From the NCBI GenBank assembly GCA_016946835.1, contig JACVTC010000148.1, positions 360,979-424,978 of the forward strand: 64,000 nucleotides of DNA. The letters are read 5' to 3'. A program made the translations under genes and the position numbers. A model generated the notes under the pieces. The model worked only from the letters and a program-made list of their open reading frames with translations, did not search any database and was not told where the DNA came from. The stretch is from Neocallimastix lanati (nom. inval.). Lineage: Eukaryota; Neocallimastigomycota; Neocallimastigomycetes; Neocallimastigales; Neocallimastigaceae. How positions within the stretch are numbered: position 1 is the stretch's first letter; each line of letters starts with the position of its first letter. This document shows positions 52,810 through 63,479 of the stretch, one piece after another.

Positions 52810-55800
52810 TCATGCTCTTGAAAAAATTCCTTTTGCTTTTGATATATTTTTAATTACATCACTTTTTGTATTAATTTTATTTGAAAACGATTTATTATGA
52901 TTTACTAAACTTATTTTAACATTTAAATTACTATTATTTATAATGGAAATACTAGTTTCTGGTGCATTTTTCAAAGAAATTGAAACTTTACTTTTCAAAT
53001 TATTGTAGTCATTATATATTTCTATGAATACTGATTCAGGAACATTACCTGATAATTTTACTACTTCATTCTTTTTATTCATACACATATTTCCTAAATC
53101 TTTAGTAATTCCACTTACTTGTTCTTTATTTGGATTATTTTTACTTAATAAGTTGCTCAATTTACTGAATAATGTACTATATTTTAATTTTTTAATATTA
53201 ATATTTTTTAAGTTACCTCTTGATATGATATTATTTACATATCTATCTTCTCTTTGTTCATGAGTTTCTAAATACTTGATATCATTATTTTTAATATCAC
53301 TTAACATTTTATTGCTTTTAGATACTTCATTAATTTCTTTTATTTTATCGGCATCTCTATACGATGGTAATGTATGATCCATTAATTTATAATCCATTCT
53401 ATACCCCGTATTTAAATCGGATAATTGGCTAGGTGTGGCTTTTTCTATAATTTTTCTCGACGCTTCACTTCTGGAATTAACTTTTTCATTAAACATATTC
53501 TCAAAATCATGTTGACTTATCTTATATACCGTATTTTTATTAAACGTATAAGATTGTGCATCTTTATTATTAGTTCTTATATGTTCTTGTATTGGTCTAT
53601 TAACATCAACCCTAAAGTCATCGGGATTATTTCTCATGACTCCTTCTACAACCTTGTTATATTTAGATGTAGACATATACATTAGTCTTCTATATAATTC
53701 TATATCATTAGGAATATAAATATAATTCACATCTAGTGCTTTCTCTTCACTCAGAATTAATTTAGTACTAATTAATTCATTGTAACCACTTATTAATTCG
53801 ATAAGATGAGCTCCCTCTTCAAAATGACCTTTAGATTCATCTAATTTTTTAAATTTTTCGATTTTTTCATTAATTATTCTATTTATATCTCTTATTTTTT
53901 CCATCATTAATTCTTCTTCTACTTCATTACCATTTATTTCAAACATGTTATCTTTTAAAGCATCGAAATATTTTTTCACATACATCGTAGATTTTGGATC
54001 GGTCATTATAAATTCATAGACATTTCCTACTTTTCCTACAATATGGTCCATTGTTAATACATTTGATGATTTGACTTCGGACTTTTTAAATCCATTAATC
54101 GTATCTTTATATCTATTTAATCTTTCGTTGATATCTTCATCTATTGGATAATTAGATTTCAACAATGTATTTAATGCTTCCTTTACCGAATAAATGGTTT
54201 GTGAGTTATTAAGGAAACCTTCACCTCCATTGTTATTTCTATCAAATACTTCTTCAACTTCACTTACTTTATCGTATATATCTAATAATTTTTCTTTATA
54301 TTCTTGTCTAGTTTCTTCACTGCCTGATACGTCTAATTCCTTTAATTTATTTGTAATATATTCTATTTCGTATGTTTTATCATCATCTAATTTTTTATCA
54401 CTTAAATCCATATTATAAACAATATTTATATTACTTAAATCTTGATCATCATCATTAAATAATTGCGTTATATTCTTTAGAATTTCATCTAATTTATCTG
54501 TAACAAATTTAGATTCTGTATCGGCTTCATTCTTATAGTTATTGGTTTTGGTTATTTTGTTACCTTTGCTATCTACGATCTCTCCATGTTTTTCAACATG
54601 TTGCTTCAACATTTGATTATATAATTTATTGATATTATTTAATTTATTCATATCTAAATCTCTAATGGATTCGTGACTTTTATAATTAGAATTCATATAT
54701 CTGTAATTAAGACCATTAATCACCTCATTCATATCAGTAATGAATTTTTCACTATCTTCCTTAGTAATTGCCCCTGAATTTTCAAAGCTATTTAATAAAG
54801 TTTCAATCACATTTAATAATGTTTCAGCTCCATCACATAATTCACCGGGACTGCTTATACTAGTTTCTTCGTCTTTAACTTTAATATTTTCTGAATCATA
54901 TTTTTTAAGGTTTTGTAATGAACTAATTAATTTCTTTTCTACATCAAAATTTCCAGTTATATATGTTTTTGTTAAGCAAGTTCTACTTTCGGTACATCTA
55001 GATCTTTCATTTTTAATATCTTTAATTCCATTTTGTAAATTTAACGATTCTCTCACATTATTATATCTTGACTGGTACTCATTATCATCTGTATAATGAA
55101 TCATGCCTTCTTTTTCATTATATAATTCTTTTCCTAATATTATATTTGAATAGGTATTTAATAAATCTAAATCATAATCATCTAATTTACCATTTTCATG
55201 TCTATAAGTTATTAATTTTAATGCAAAATCTTTCACAGGAGCATCATTCATATCATTATTTTCTGATTTAATTTTCATCTTTTCATGACTAACTATATCG
55301 GATCTTACAACATTCATATTATATTTTCCATTATTCTTAACTCCATATTTTTTTTCAATAATTTCGTTGTCTGAAATATCGTTAAATTCTTCATTACTTA
55401 AAGCATAATCATCAGGAGTTAGTAATGTTCCATCTGTTTTCTCTATATCATATCCACATTCTGCTAAAAATCCTATACTATATTTTTCAATATATTCTTT
55501 ATTTTTTGCTTTAATTTTTTTCATTTCATTATTATTATTATTACTATTTAAAATATCTAATTCTTCGTATGAAAATTCACTTCCACTACCATTAACATCA
55601 TCAAGTTTATATTCTCCATTTTCGAGTTCATTTAATGTAAATGCATTAAAGGTTCGTTTATTTTCATCATCATTGATAATTAATGAATGATTTATCACAA
55701 TGTTATCTTTATCTTGACTAATATGTGAAACAACATTGAAAGATAATTTTTCCGTTTTTCTAAAATAATTATGACATCTAGTATTTTTTATACAATGAAT

Positions 55801-58800
55801 TGCCATAGCTTTATATAAATCTTCATCTTTACTAAATTCTTCTGGAATATTAGAACTCCAATAAGATTTTATGTCTTCAGGTAATTCATTAAATTTATCA
55901 ACATCTATATTTCCAACACTATTAATAAACGATGTAAATGCATGATCTAAATAATCATTAGTAGCTAGGTGAAAATATACATCATCAGGTGTTATATCAT
56001 AATTTTTATAATTACCATCTTCAAGAATATTATATGGGTTAAGAATATGTGTCATTGCATTGTTACCTTTAACAATATCCATAGGATCTTTATCAAAATA
56101 CGTTTCTCCATTATTTTCATCATAAAAGTTTCTAAATTGTTCGGCATATTTTACAATAGCAATATCATATAATTGACTAAATTTATTATCAAGTTCTTCC
56201 CCTTCTAAATTTTTTAAACTTGGAATAATATCTTTAATATTCAATTGTTTTTCTTCTCCATCAACTAATACAGTCACAGAAACTGGAACTAAATTACCAT
56301 TTGCATCACTTTTTTTAATTAACCTTCCATTTTCTCCAGCAGTCAAAATTACAAATGCTATTTTATCAGAAAATTCATTATAATTTGTATTCTTTAAAGA
56401 ATTAATGTTAAGATCATTAAAAGTAAGAGTTAAATCTTTGTCGGAACTGGATTCAATACGATTTATTAATTCCTTACTTAATTTTACTTTTTCAATATTA
56501 TTATTATTATTATTATTATTATTGTTGTTGTTGTTACTAGATGAATAATCTTTAACATTAATATTATTAATTAATGAATTTAGATTTTTAACTAATTTTA
56601 GAAATTTAATAATCTTATGCTTTTGACTTTTTAATGAATTATAGTTATTTATTTCTTCTTCTTTTACTTTTACAAATTCTTTAAGTTCATTAATATTATT
56701 AAATGTTTCTTCAACTAGCGATTCATCTATGCTATTTTTAATATTATCTTCAAATCCTTTAAGTATAGCTTCTTTTACTTCATCGGATACATCATTAGAT
56801 TTTAATGCATCAACAAGACTATTTCCTATATCTTCATTTATGATTAAATTATTTTCAGATGGAATAACTTTCACATTATTTTCTTCATTTCCTAGTTTAT
56901 TATTAATTTCATTAGTAATTTTAGATACTAATTCACTATTATCACTTGGTTCACCTTTCGTATATAACTCATAATCATTAATATTTTGTAATTCTTTAAC
57001 ATCATCTGCAACATTCTTTAATTCATTTTTATCCAATATTTCTGAATTTTTTATTTCATTAATAAGATTATCAATAGATTCTTCTGTATTTTCAGAATCT
57101 CCAATGCTTTTGGAATCAATTCTTAAGTCGGAATTTTCTTTATTATTTTTAGCACTTATTTTTTGTTCTTTAGATTTTTTCAAGATCTTTTTTAATTTAT
57201 TTAAAACTTTTAATAATTTTTCTTTAAAGTATTTTGATTTTGAATCTTTATTATAATTAACAATATTTATATCATTTATTTCATTAAATTCGTTTCTATT
57301 AAAATCCGCAAAGTCATATAAAATTTTTGTTAAATTTAATACATTATTCTCATTTACTTTTGTATTTTTATTGTTTGAATCCGATATCATTCCTTTGTAT
57401 CCGTTTAAAATTTCATTAATATTATTCACTATTTGTTCACGTTCTTCTTCATTAAATTTATTACAATTTTCTTTATACAAATCAAATATACTATTCCAAA
57501 AATCATTAAAATTTTCGTTATTTTCAAATTTTTCATAATAATCATCAATGTTATTTAATGTATCTTTTAAATTAATATTTTTTTCTGTGAATTTTTCTAA
57601 TATTTGATTCAAATTATCTTTAATATCACAAGGTTTATTAATCTTAAAATTATTACATGGACAATTTATTAATTTATTACCTCTTTTCCTTTGTACAATT
57701 CTACAATTTGAAGCACCTTGGTTATTCATACTTGTTTCTATAGTATTAATTGCATTAAAAAGTTTGGAAAGTTCATAAGGATGACCTCTTCCAGCACTAA
57801 GACCTAAGAATTCTCCTTGTCCATTTATTGGAAATAATTTAATTAAACTCAATATTTTTAATAAATTTAATGCTCTTTTTTGAGCTATTATATTTCCACC
57901 ATTCATTGAAATAAATTCTTCGATGAGTGTTTCAATTTCTTTATATTGTGAATCCGATCTATTAATATGTATATTATTATAACGAGAATATCTATATTCT
58001 TTATTAATATCTTTAACTCTATTATTAGTATCTCTATATCTCGTTGCATACACTGTTTTACCTTTATATGTAAATTTTATATCACTTTCAGCAAAAATAC
58101 CTATACCACTATCTACAACACCATTATTTTGATAAGTTTTACCATAATCATTTAATCTTTCTGGTTGAAGATTTTTTGCTAACTCACTATACGTTCTTTC
58201 TTTAAATTGATATAGGATTGAATCTTTTTCCCATGTTCTTTTTTTATCATCGTACTTAATAGCAAATTGATGAGCTATTCTTTGTTTATTTTTTTTATTT
58301 GAATTATCAGCAGTGAATAAATGATACCTTGTAACCATATTACCATTATCATCTGCTATTTCACTTTTAACTATATTAAAATTAACATCTGATAAATAAA
58401 ATCCATCATTTTTATCACTCTTACGGGTACCATATTTATTAACTTTAGGATCGTTTTCTTCAAAATATTTTAAGCAGTTAGGACTAATATTACACTGATG
58501 TGCGATTTCATACATTACTTCAAAAGGAGGATTAAGAAGATTTAAATTATTATTAGTATCTAGTTCTAAAATACCTTTAAATTTGCTTTTACCATACTTA
58601 TATTTTACAGCATCAACAAAATCTTTATAAACATTGTCATTAACTGGATAATATATTTCTTTATTTATCGATGAATCAAATAATCCAATAGGTTTTCCAC
58701 CAACATTAGTTGTTAAAAATTTAATAATATCATATTTATCTATTATATTGTCTTGATTTTCACTATCATTATTAAAATATTTTTTATACGTTTGCATTGC

Positions 58801-59151
58801 TAAATTATAAATTCTACCATATTCTTGTTCAACACTTGTTATGGCTGCATTTAAATTTCCATGACTAAATCCATTATTCCATGCACTTGTTAATGATGGG
58901 ATAATAAAAGATATATCTTCAGTATTAGGAGAAGGATTGTTGTTATTGTTATTAGGATTATTAGGATTATTAGGAGGAATATAAGTATTATCTACTGATA
59001 ACCATCCATTTTTATTAGATGCAAGATTACCATTATCATCAGCTACAGCTAATATTAATGTTGATAGTTCTTCATTACCATAATTATAAATATTGCAATG
59101 TATCAGAGTAGTATAACTTAATAAAAAAATAATTAATGAAAATACTTCCAT
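52810..59151 (-). CDS. Giant secreted protein with internal duplication, 2113 residues
   Basis: It starts with a signal peptide (about 1-19, ending 'TLIHC'). Two homologous halves follow: about residues 28-690 and 925-1600. The duplication is shown by conserved landmarks at equal spacing: 'ILAVADDNGNL' versus 'ILTAGENGRL' (30 and 930), 'YGRIYNLAMQTYKKYF' versus 'FSQLYDIAIVKYAEQF' (about 107 and 990), 'HQCNISPNCLKYF' versus 'IHCIKNTRCHNYF' (about 215 and 1117), and Cys-rich 'SNCRIVQRK' versus 'SRCTESRTC' (about 483 and 1385). An Asn run at about 877 joins the halves. The last 500 residues are charged and helical. No known domain, enzyme motif or anchor is recognised. It is probably an extracellular fungus-specific protein; function unknown. 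Confidence 0.75.
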   Translation of the reverse strand: MEVFSLIIFLLSYTTLIHCNIYNYGNEELSTLILAVADDNGNLASNKNGWLSVDNTYIPPNNPNNPNNNNNNPSPNTEDISFIIPSLTSAWNNGFSHGNLNAAITSVEQEYGRIYNLAMQTYKKYFNNDSENQDNIIDKYDIIKFLTTNVGGKPIGLFDSSINKEIYYPVNDNVYKDFVDAVKYKYGKSKFKGILELDTNNNLNLLNPPFEVMYEIAHQCNISPNCLKYFEENDPKVNKYGTRKSDKNDGFYLSDVNFNIVKSEIADDNGNMVTRYHLFTADNSNKKNKQRIAHQFAIKYDDKKRTWEKDSILYQFKERTYSELAKNLQPERLNDYGKTYQNNGVVDSGIGIFAESDIKFTYKGKTVYATRYRDTNNRVKDINKEYRYSRYNNIHINRSDSQYKEIETLIEEFISMNGGNIIAQKRALNLLKILSLIKLFPINGQGEFLGLSAGRGHPYELSKLFNAINTIETSMNNQGASNCRIVQRKRGNKLINCPCNNFKINKPCDIKDNLNQILEKFTEKNINLKDTLNNIDDYYEKFENNENFNDFWNSIFDLYKENCNKFNEEEREQIVNNINEILNGYKGMISDSNNKNTKVNENNVLNLTKILYDFADFNRNEFNEINDINIVNYNKDSKSKYFKEKLLKVLNKLKKILKKSKEQKISAKNNKENSDLRIDSKSIGDSENTEESIDNLINEIKNSEILDKNELKNVADDVKELQNINDYELYTKGEPSDNSELVSKITNEINNKLGNEENNVKVIPSENNLIINEDIGNSLVDALKSNDVSDEVKEAILKGFEDNIKNSIDESLVEETFNNINELKEFVKVKEEEINNYNSLKSQKHKIIKFLKLVKNLNSLINNINVKDYSSSNNNNNNNNNNNNNIEKVKLSKELINRIESSSDKDLTLTFNDLNINSLKNTNYNEFSDKIAFVILTAGENGRLIKKSDANGNLVPVSVTVLVDGEEKQLNIKDIIPSLKNLEGEELDNKFSQLYDIAIVKYAEQFRNFYDENNGETYFDKDPMDIVKGNNAMTHILNPYNILEDGNYKNYDITPDDVYFHLATNDYLDHAFTSFINSVGNIDVDKFNELPEDIKSYWSSNIPEEFSKDEDLYKAMAIHCIKNTRCHNYFRKTEKLSFNVVSHISQDKDNIVINHSLIINDDENKRTFNAFTLNELENGEYKLDDVNGSGSEFSYEELDILNSNNNNNEMKKIKAKNKEYIEKYSIGFLAECGYDIEKTDGTLLTPDDYALSNEEFNDISDNEIIEKKYGVKNNGKYNMNVVRSDIVSHEKMKIKSENNDMNDAPVKDFALKLITYRHENGKLDDYDLDLLNTYSNIILGKELYNEKEGMIHYTDDNEYQSRYNNVRESLNLQNGIKDIKNERSRCTESRTCLTKTYITGNFDVEKKLISSLQNLKKYDSENIKVKDEETSISSPGELCDGAETLLNVIETLLNSFENSGAITKEDSEKFITDMNEVINGLNYRYMNSNYKSHESIRDLDMNKLNNINKLYNQMLKQHVEKHGEIVDSKGNKITKTNNYKNEADTESKFVTDKLDEILKNITQLFNDDDQDLSNINIVYNMDLSDKKLDDDKTYEIEYITNKLKELDVSGSEETRQEYKEKLLDIYDKVSEVEEVFDRNNNGGEGFLNNSQTIYSVKEALNTLLKSNYPIDEDINERLNRYKDTINGFKKSEVKSSNVLTMDHIVGKVGNVYEFIMTDPKSTMYVKKYFDALKDNMFEINGNEVEEELMMEKIRDINRIINEKIEKFKKLDESKGHFEEGAHLIELISGYNELISTKLILSEEKALDVNYIYIPNDIELYRRLMYMSTSKYNKVVEGVMRNNPDDFRVDVNRPIQEHIRTNNKDAQSYTFNKNTVYKISQHDFENMFNEKVNSRSEASRKIIEKATPSQLSDLNTGYRMDYKLMDHTLPSYRDADKIKEINEVSKSNKMLSDIKNNDIKYLETHEQREDRYVNNIISRGNLKNINIKKLKYSTLFSKLSNLLSKNNPNKEQVSGITKDLGNMCMNKKNEVVKLSGNVPESVFIEIYNDYNNLKSKVSISLKNAPETSISIINNSNLNVKISLVNHNKSFSNKINTKSDVIKNISKAKGIFSRA

Positions 59152-59322
59152 TTTTAATAATTTTATTTAAATAAATAAAATAATTAATCATTTTAAAAAA
59201 AATATTAAAATAAATATTATACTTAATGTTACTTTTAAAAATTACTACTATTTTTATTAAATTATGAACATAATTTTATTAAATGTTTCTAAATATATAT
59301 ATATTTATTATATAAACCAAAT

Positions 59323-60717
59323 TTAATTTTTATAAATAAAATAACTATTAAATAATTCATGTGGAGTATTTACTAATAATTTATATATTTTACAAATATA
59401 TTTTGAATTACTATATGAATCATTTAAAACTATTTTATTATTTCTTAATTCATTTCCAAAAACTTTGTTTTCATAATACATTAATACATGTATAATAAAT
59501 CTACTAGAATTATTATATATTAATGAAACTATATAACACATTTTTATTACAAATAATTCATAATAACTATTAATTTCTATATCTAAATTTAATATATAAT
59601 TTGGATCCTTTAATATTCTATCAACTTTTTTATAATTAGTCAAAAAATTTTTAATAGATCGAAGACTTTTTATATTTATATTTTTATATAGATCAGCATC
59701 GCTAAAATAATAATTTTTTTTTCCACTGTATTGTGGATCAATTATTTTAATTAATTGTTCATTAGTATTATAAATACAATTCATTCCTCCTTCAACTATA
59801 TCATCTTCAGTATCATCTATACTTTTATCACCAATAATCTCATAATATAATATTTTATTTAAATTAATACCATATTTCATTATTAAATCGTTATTTTCAC
59901 TTAATTTAACATCTTCCAACGATATTAAACCTTCATTTGTAAATACACTATTTACAAATTCAGATACATAATTATTATCACATTTAAAATATAAACTATT
60001 TTTTTTATATATTTTACTTGAAAAATATTTTAAGGAGTTTATGGAATAAATAAATGGAAGTTTAACATAACTTGAATACCTTCGTATTATAATATTATAT
60101 TTTTTAATTATATTTGAACAATAATTTAATATAGTTATATCTCTTCCTTGATGTCGAATCATGTACTCAATTATATTTTTAATAGTAATACGACTATTTA
60201 CATTCATATCAATATAATTATCTAATAAATGCTTATGAACATTTGAATAAAAATATTTAAATATTTCAAAAGATATATTAGCTAAAGCGCTAAATTCCAA
60301 AGGATCACTAAAAAACAAAACAAAAACTTTAGTATATATATAGGAATAATTATATAAATATAATAAAAAAAAATTGACATAGCATTTATTTACAATTAAA
60401 CAAATTAAAAAATCATCATCTTTTTCTTTCAAAAGTTCATCAATTAAATATTTATTTACAATTATTAAATCATAAATATCAAATTTACTAATATTAAATA
60501 AATAATTTATAATTTCTGACTGGCCCACCTTTTTATGCCAAAATTTTAAACGCTTATATTGCTTTTTATTATTTATCATATATAATTGACCGCTAATAAT
60601 ACTTATATCTACAACATATTCATGATCTTTTATTGAGTCATAATTTAATAACGGTTTTTCCAAAAATATTCCTTGTTTTGCAATATCCAATAATTTTTTC
60701 TGGATCACATTCCCCAT
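59323..60717 (-). CDS. Unknown intracellular protein, 464 residues
   Basis: An open frame rich in Ile, Asn, Tyr and Lys, without signal peptide or clear transmembrane helix. The pattern of hydrophobic helices ('KFDIYDLIIVNKYLIDELLK', 'FEIFKYFYSNVHKHLLDN') resembles N-terminal parts of helical-repeat (ankyrin-type) proteins that are abundant in anaerobic fungi, but no repeat is certain. The start is uncertain: an ATG at 60766 opens a different frame encoding 'MAKTFEENTKDFYKELNGE' and runs into this frame across an A run near 60690, so the true gene may begin at 60766 with a one-base change (mutation or assembly error). It is next to the giant secreted protein gene but with no functional link evident. 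Confidence 0.6.
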   Translation of the reverse strand: MGNVIQKKLLDIAKQGIFLEKPLLNYDSIKDHEYVVDISIISGQLYMINNKKQYKRLKFWHKKVGQSEIINYLFNISKFDIYDLIIVNKYLIDELLKEKDDDFLICLIVNKCYVNFFLLYLYNYSYIYTKVFVLFFSDPLEFSALANISFEIFKYFYSNVHKHLLDNYIDMNVNSRITIKNIIEYMIRHQGRDITILNYCSNIIKKYNIIIRRYSSYVKLPFIYSINSLKYFSSKIYKKNSLYFKCDNNYVSEFVNSVFTNEGLISLEDVKLSENNDLIMKYGINLNKILYYEIIGDKSIDDTEDDIVEGGMNCIYNTNEQLIKIIDPQYSGKKNYYFSDADLYKNINIKSLRSIKNFLTNYKKVDRILKDPNYILNLDIEINSYYELFVIKMCYIVSLIYNNSSRFIIHVLMYYENKVFGNELRNNKIVLNDSYSNSKYICKIYKLLVNTPHELFNSYFIYKN

Positions 60718-60766
60718 TTAATTCTTTATAAAAATCTTTAGTATTCTCTTCAAAAGTTTTTGCCAT

Positions 60767-61574
60767 TTTTATTAAGCTTATTTAAAATAATTGTATTTTA
60801 ATATTTTTTATATGAATAAAATCACTTTATAAATAAATAAATAAAGTTTTGATATTATTTAACGCTTTAATAAAAAGTTTAAATTATATATTTCTTTTAT
60901 TAAAGATTCATAAATTATATTTATAAATATATATTTTTTCGAAAACAGTACTTTTAAATAATATGTATTGTATATATTATATAACATTTTTTTATAGCCG
61001 CAATTATTGTGAACTTTAACTTTCTATTATTGATACAATTATTAATTACAAAAATATTTTATATTTTATATTAATTTAAAATTTTATTATTTAAAAAAAA
61101 AAAATGTATGAAAATTTTTCCACATGTTAAAACTATATATCAGTTTAATTTATTTTTATTAAAATATTTTAATAATAAAAAATAAATTAAATACCGTTAT
61201 TTCATTAAAATTAATTATTATCTTTATTATTTGTTATTTTAATTTTTGGTACAATATTAAAATATTTTATATCTAATATAAAATTACATATATTATTATT
61301 ATATTTATTTTTAATTATAATTTATTGATTTTAAAATAAATGAAATATGTAATTTTTTTTGTATTTTTTTACATATCTTAAATTAAATCATTATATTAAA
61401 ATAATGTATATATTTGATATGTGTTTTATTACATATAATTCTTTAGTTCATATTTTATTTATAAAATGATATTTTTATTTTTTAGTAACAAAAAAAATAT
61501 TAAATATTTGCTAATTAATAAAAGTTAATAAAATATATTTGAATTTAATTATTAAAATTAATTAAATAAATAAA
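60767..61574. other. AT-rich divergent intergenic region
   Basis: About 0.8 kb of A/T-rich DNA without a gene. Confidence 0.5.
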
Positions 61575-61575
61575 A

Positions 61576-62283
61576 ATGAAACTTATTTATTTATTATTAA
61601 CGTTAACTATTTCTACTTTATCTTTTGCTAATTCCTATAAATTTTTTGAAATTAATCAAAAGAGATGTAACTTACGATGAAGAAGCTTTCTTGAACAATT
61701 TAAGTGAGGAATGTAGGACAGAATACGAAAAATTCAGAATATAATAATAAATGCATGCCTGATATAACTCTAGTTAATTATAATAATTCTTGTTCAGATG
61801 TTGACTCTGAAAAAATGTAAAACATTTTTTAGTGACGCCATTAAAATGTTTTCCAAGTTGCCAAAATATTCCTGAATTTAAAGAACTTTTTCAGCCAGCT
61901 ATAATGAAAACTTATCAGCAAAGTAATAAAGTATTCTGTCAAACAAATGAAAAAAGGTGAATTATGTCCATATTCTTTGTCTATGATGACAAAAGGTGGA
62001 GGTATTAATGTTCTACTAGATCAATGTAAATCTAAAAAATGTACCGAATCGTTACTTGAGATTTTTAAAGATATTAGTATTGACCAATTTACAGTTTTTG
62101 AAAAATTCAACCTATACTACTGGAAATTTTAATTATAATGAGTTAAATTTAGTAAATCAATATATTTCAATTTTAGAATCCAAAAAATGTCAGTATCTAC
62201 ATGTTACAAGTGATGCGAGTCATATTAATATCAATACTTCTTTATTAATTTCTTTAGTTATATTATTATTACTAATATTTTAA
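61576..62283 (+). pseudogene. Small Cys-rich GPI-type secreted protein gene, host, frameshifted
   Basis: The ATG at 61576 begins a clear signal peptide ('MKLIYLLLTLTISTLSFA'). Coding sequence continues to 62283 but moves between frames about six times: near 61670, 61735, 61818, 61855, 61950 and 62105, each consistent with one added base. Segments show regularly spaced Cys ('NLSEECRTEYEKF', 'NKCMPDITLVNYNNSC', 'PSCQNIPEFKELF', 'GELCPYSLSMMTKGG', 'CKSKKCTESLLEIF') and a C-terminal hydrophobic tail after 'SDASHININTS' typical of a GPI-anchor signal. It thus looks like a small secreted, membrane-anchored Cys-rich protein of about 220 residues of the kind expanded in anaerobic fungi. Either a young pseudogene or a stretch of insertion errors in the assembly. 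Confidence 0.7.
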
Positions 62284-63479
62284 TAGTAATAATTAAATGT
62301 TGTACCCAATATGCAAATTGACAAGTAACTTATCATTAAGTCATTTATAAAGCTTTATTAAATTTAATATAAAATATTTAATCACGAGAATTAAAAAACA
62401 ATTAAATAATATTTAATAAATATCATAAATAAGTTAAAATTAATATAATATTTACATAAGTATTTATGTAAAAGTATATATAAAAAATAATAATAGCAAA
62501 ATTTTTAATGTACTATCTCTAAACAAAAGAAACTTCAAAATCTTAGTATTTATATTAAATAAATATTTACTGAAATAATTCAATTTTTTTGTTAAAGTAA
62601 ATATAATTTATTTATTATATATTACTTTTAAATTTTGTATTTCAAAGTTTCATATTAAATATTTATCAAAGAAAATATTTGTAACTAATGTAACACTTTT
62701 AGAATTGAAAATACATGACAGAGTTTTGATAACTAGAAAGCAAACTTTACTAAATATTGTTTCAATTTTATTTATTAAATAATACAAATAATTTGGACAA
62801 TTAGATATTAAATATTAATAACTCAAAATTATGTCTTGTTCAATTATATATAATATAATTTATATAAACTCAAAAAAAAAAAAATCCTTTATTTATAATA
62901 AACTACATAACTCGAACAAGAAATTAAATAAATAAATTCAAAATAATAATAAATTTATAAATCAATAAATATGAATTTATTTCCAAAAAAAAAAAAAAAA
63001 AAAAAAAAAATAAAAATCAGATATTTTTAAAAAAAAAATAGAATATAAATTATAATAAATATAAATACACCTTTATCGGCTATACTTTTTTAAATTTAAA
63101 TAGTTAAATATTTTTTAAAAGTAAAAACCTTATAATATAATATCATATTTAATAACAACATTTATACATTTATATATATTTAATAACAACGTTATCAGTA
63201 TATAAGCTTTACTTTATTATAAATTATGGATTTTTTTTTTTTTAAAAAAAAAATTATTTTATTATAAATTTTAGATTTTAAAGACATTTCTTTAAGATAT
63301 AAAATTTAGTTGCATTCTATATATTTCATAACATTTTATTTTTTTCTTTATTTAATGTTTATTAGATAGTAACTCTAAATATCTAATATTTAAAAGTTTC
63401 AAATATTCATAATTTGTGTATTCCCCCATTTTTTATTTTTTTTTATTTATTTAAATTTCTATTTATCAATCACTATCAA
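62284..63479. other. AT-rich intergenic region
   Basis: About 1.2 kb between converging host genes; contains a 28-base A run near 62982-63010 and other homopolymers, no gene seen. Confidence 0.6.
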
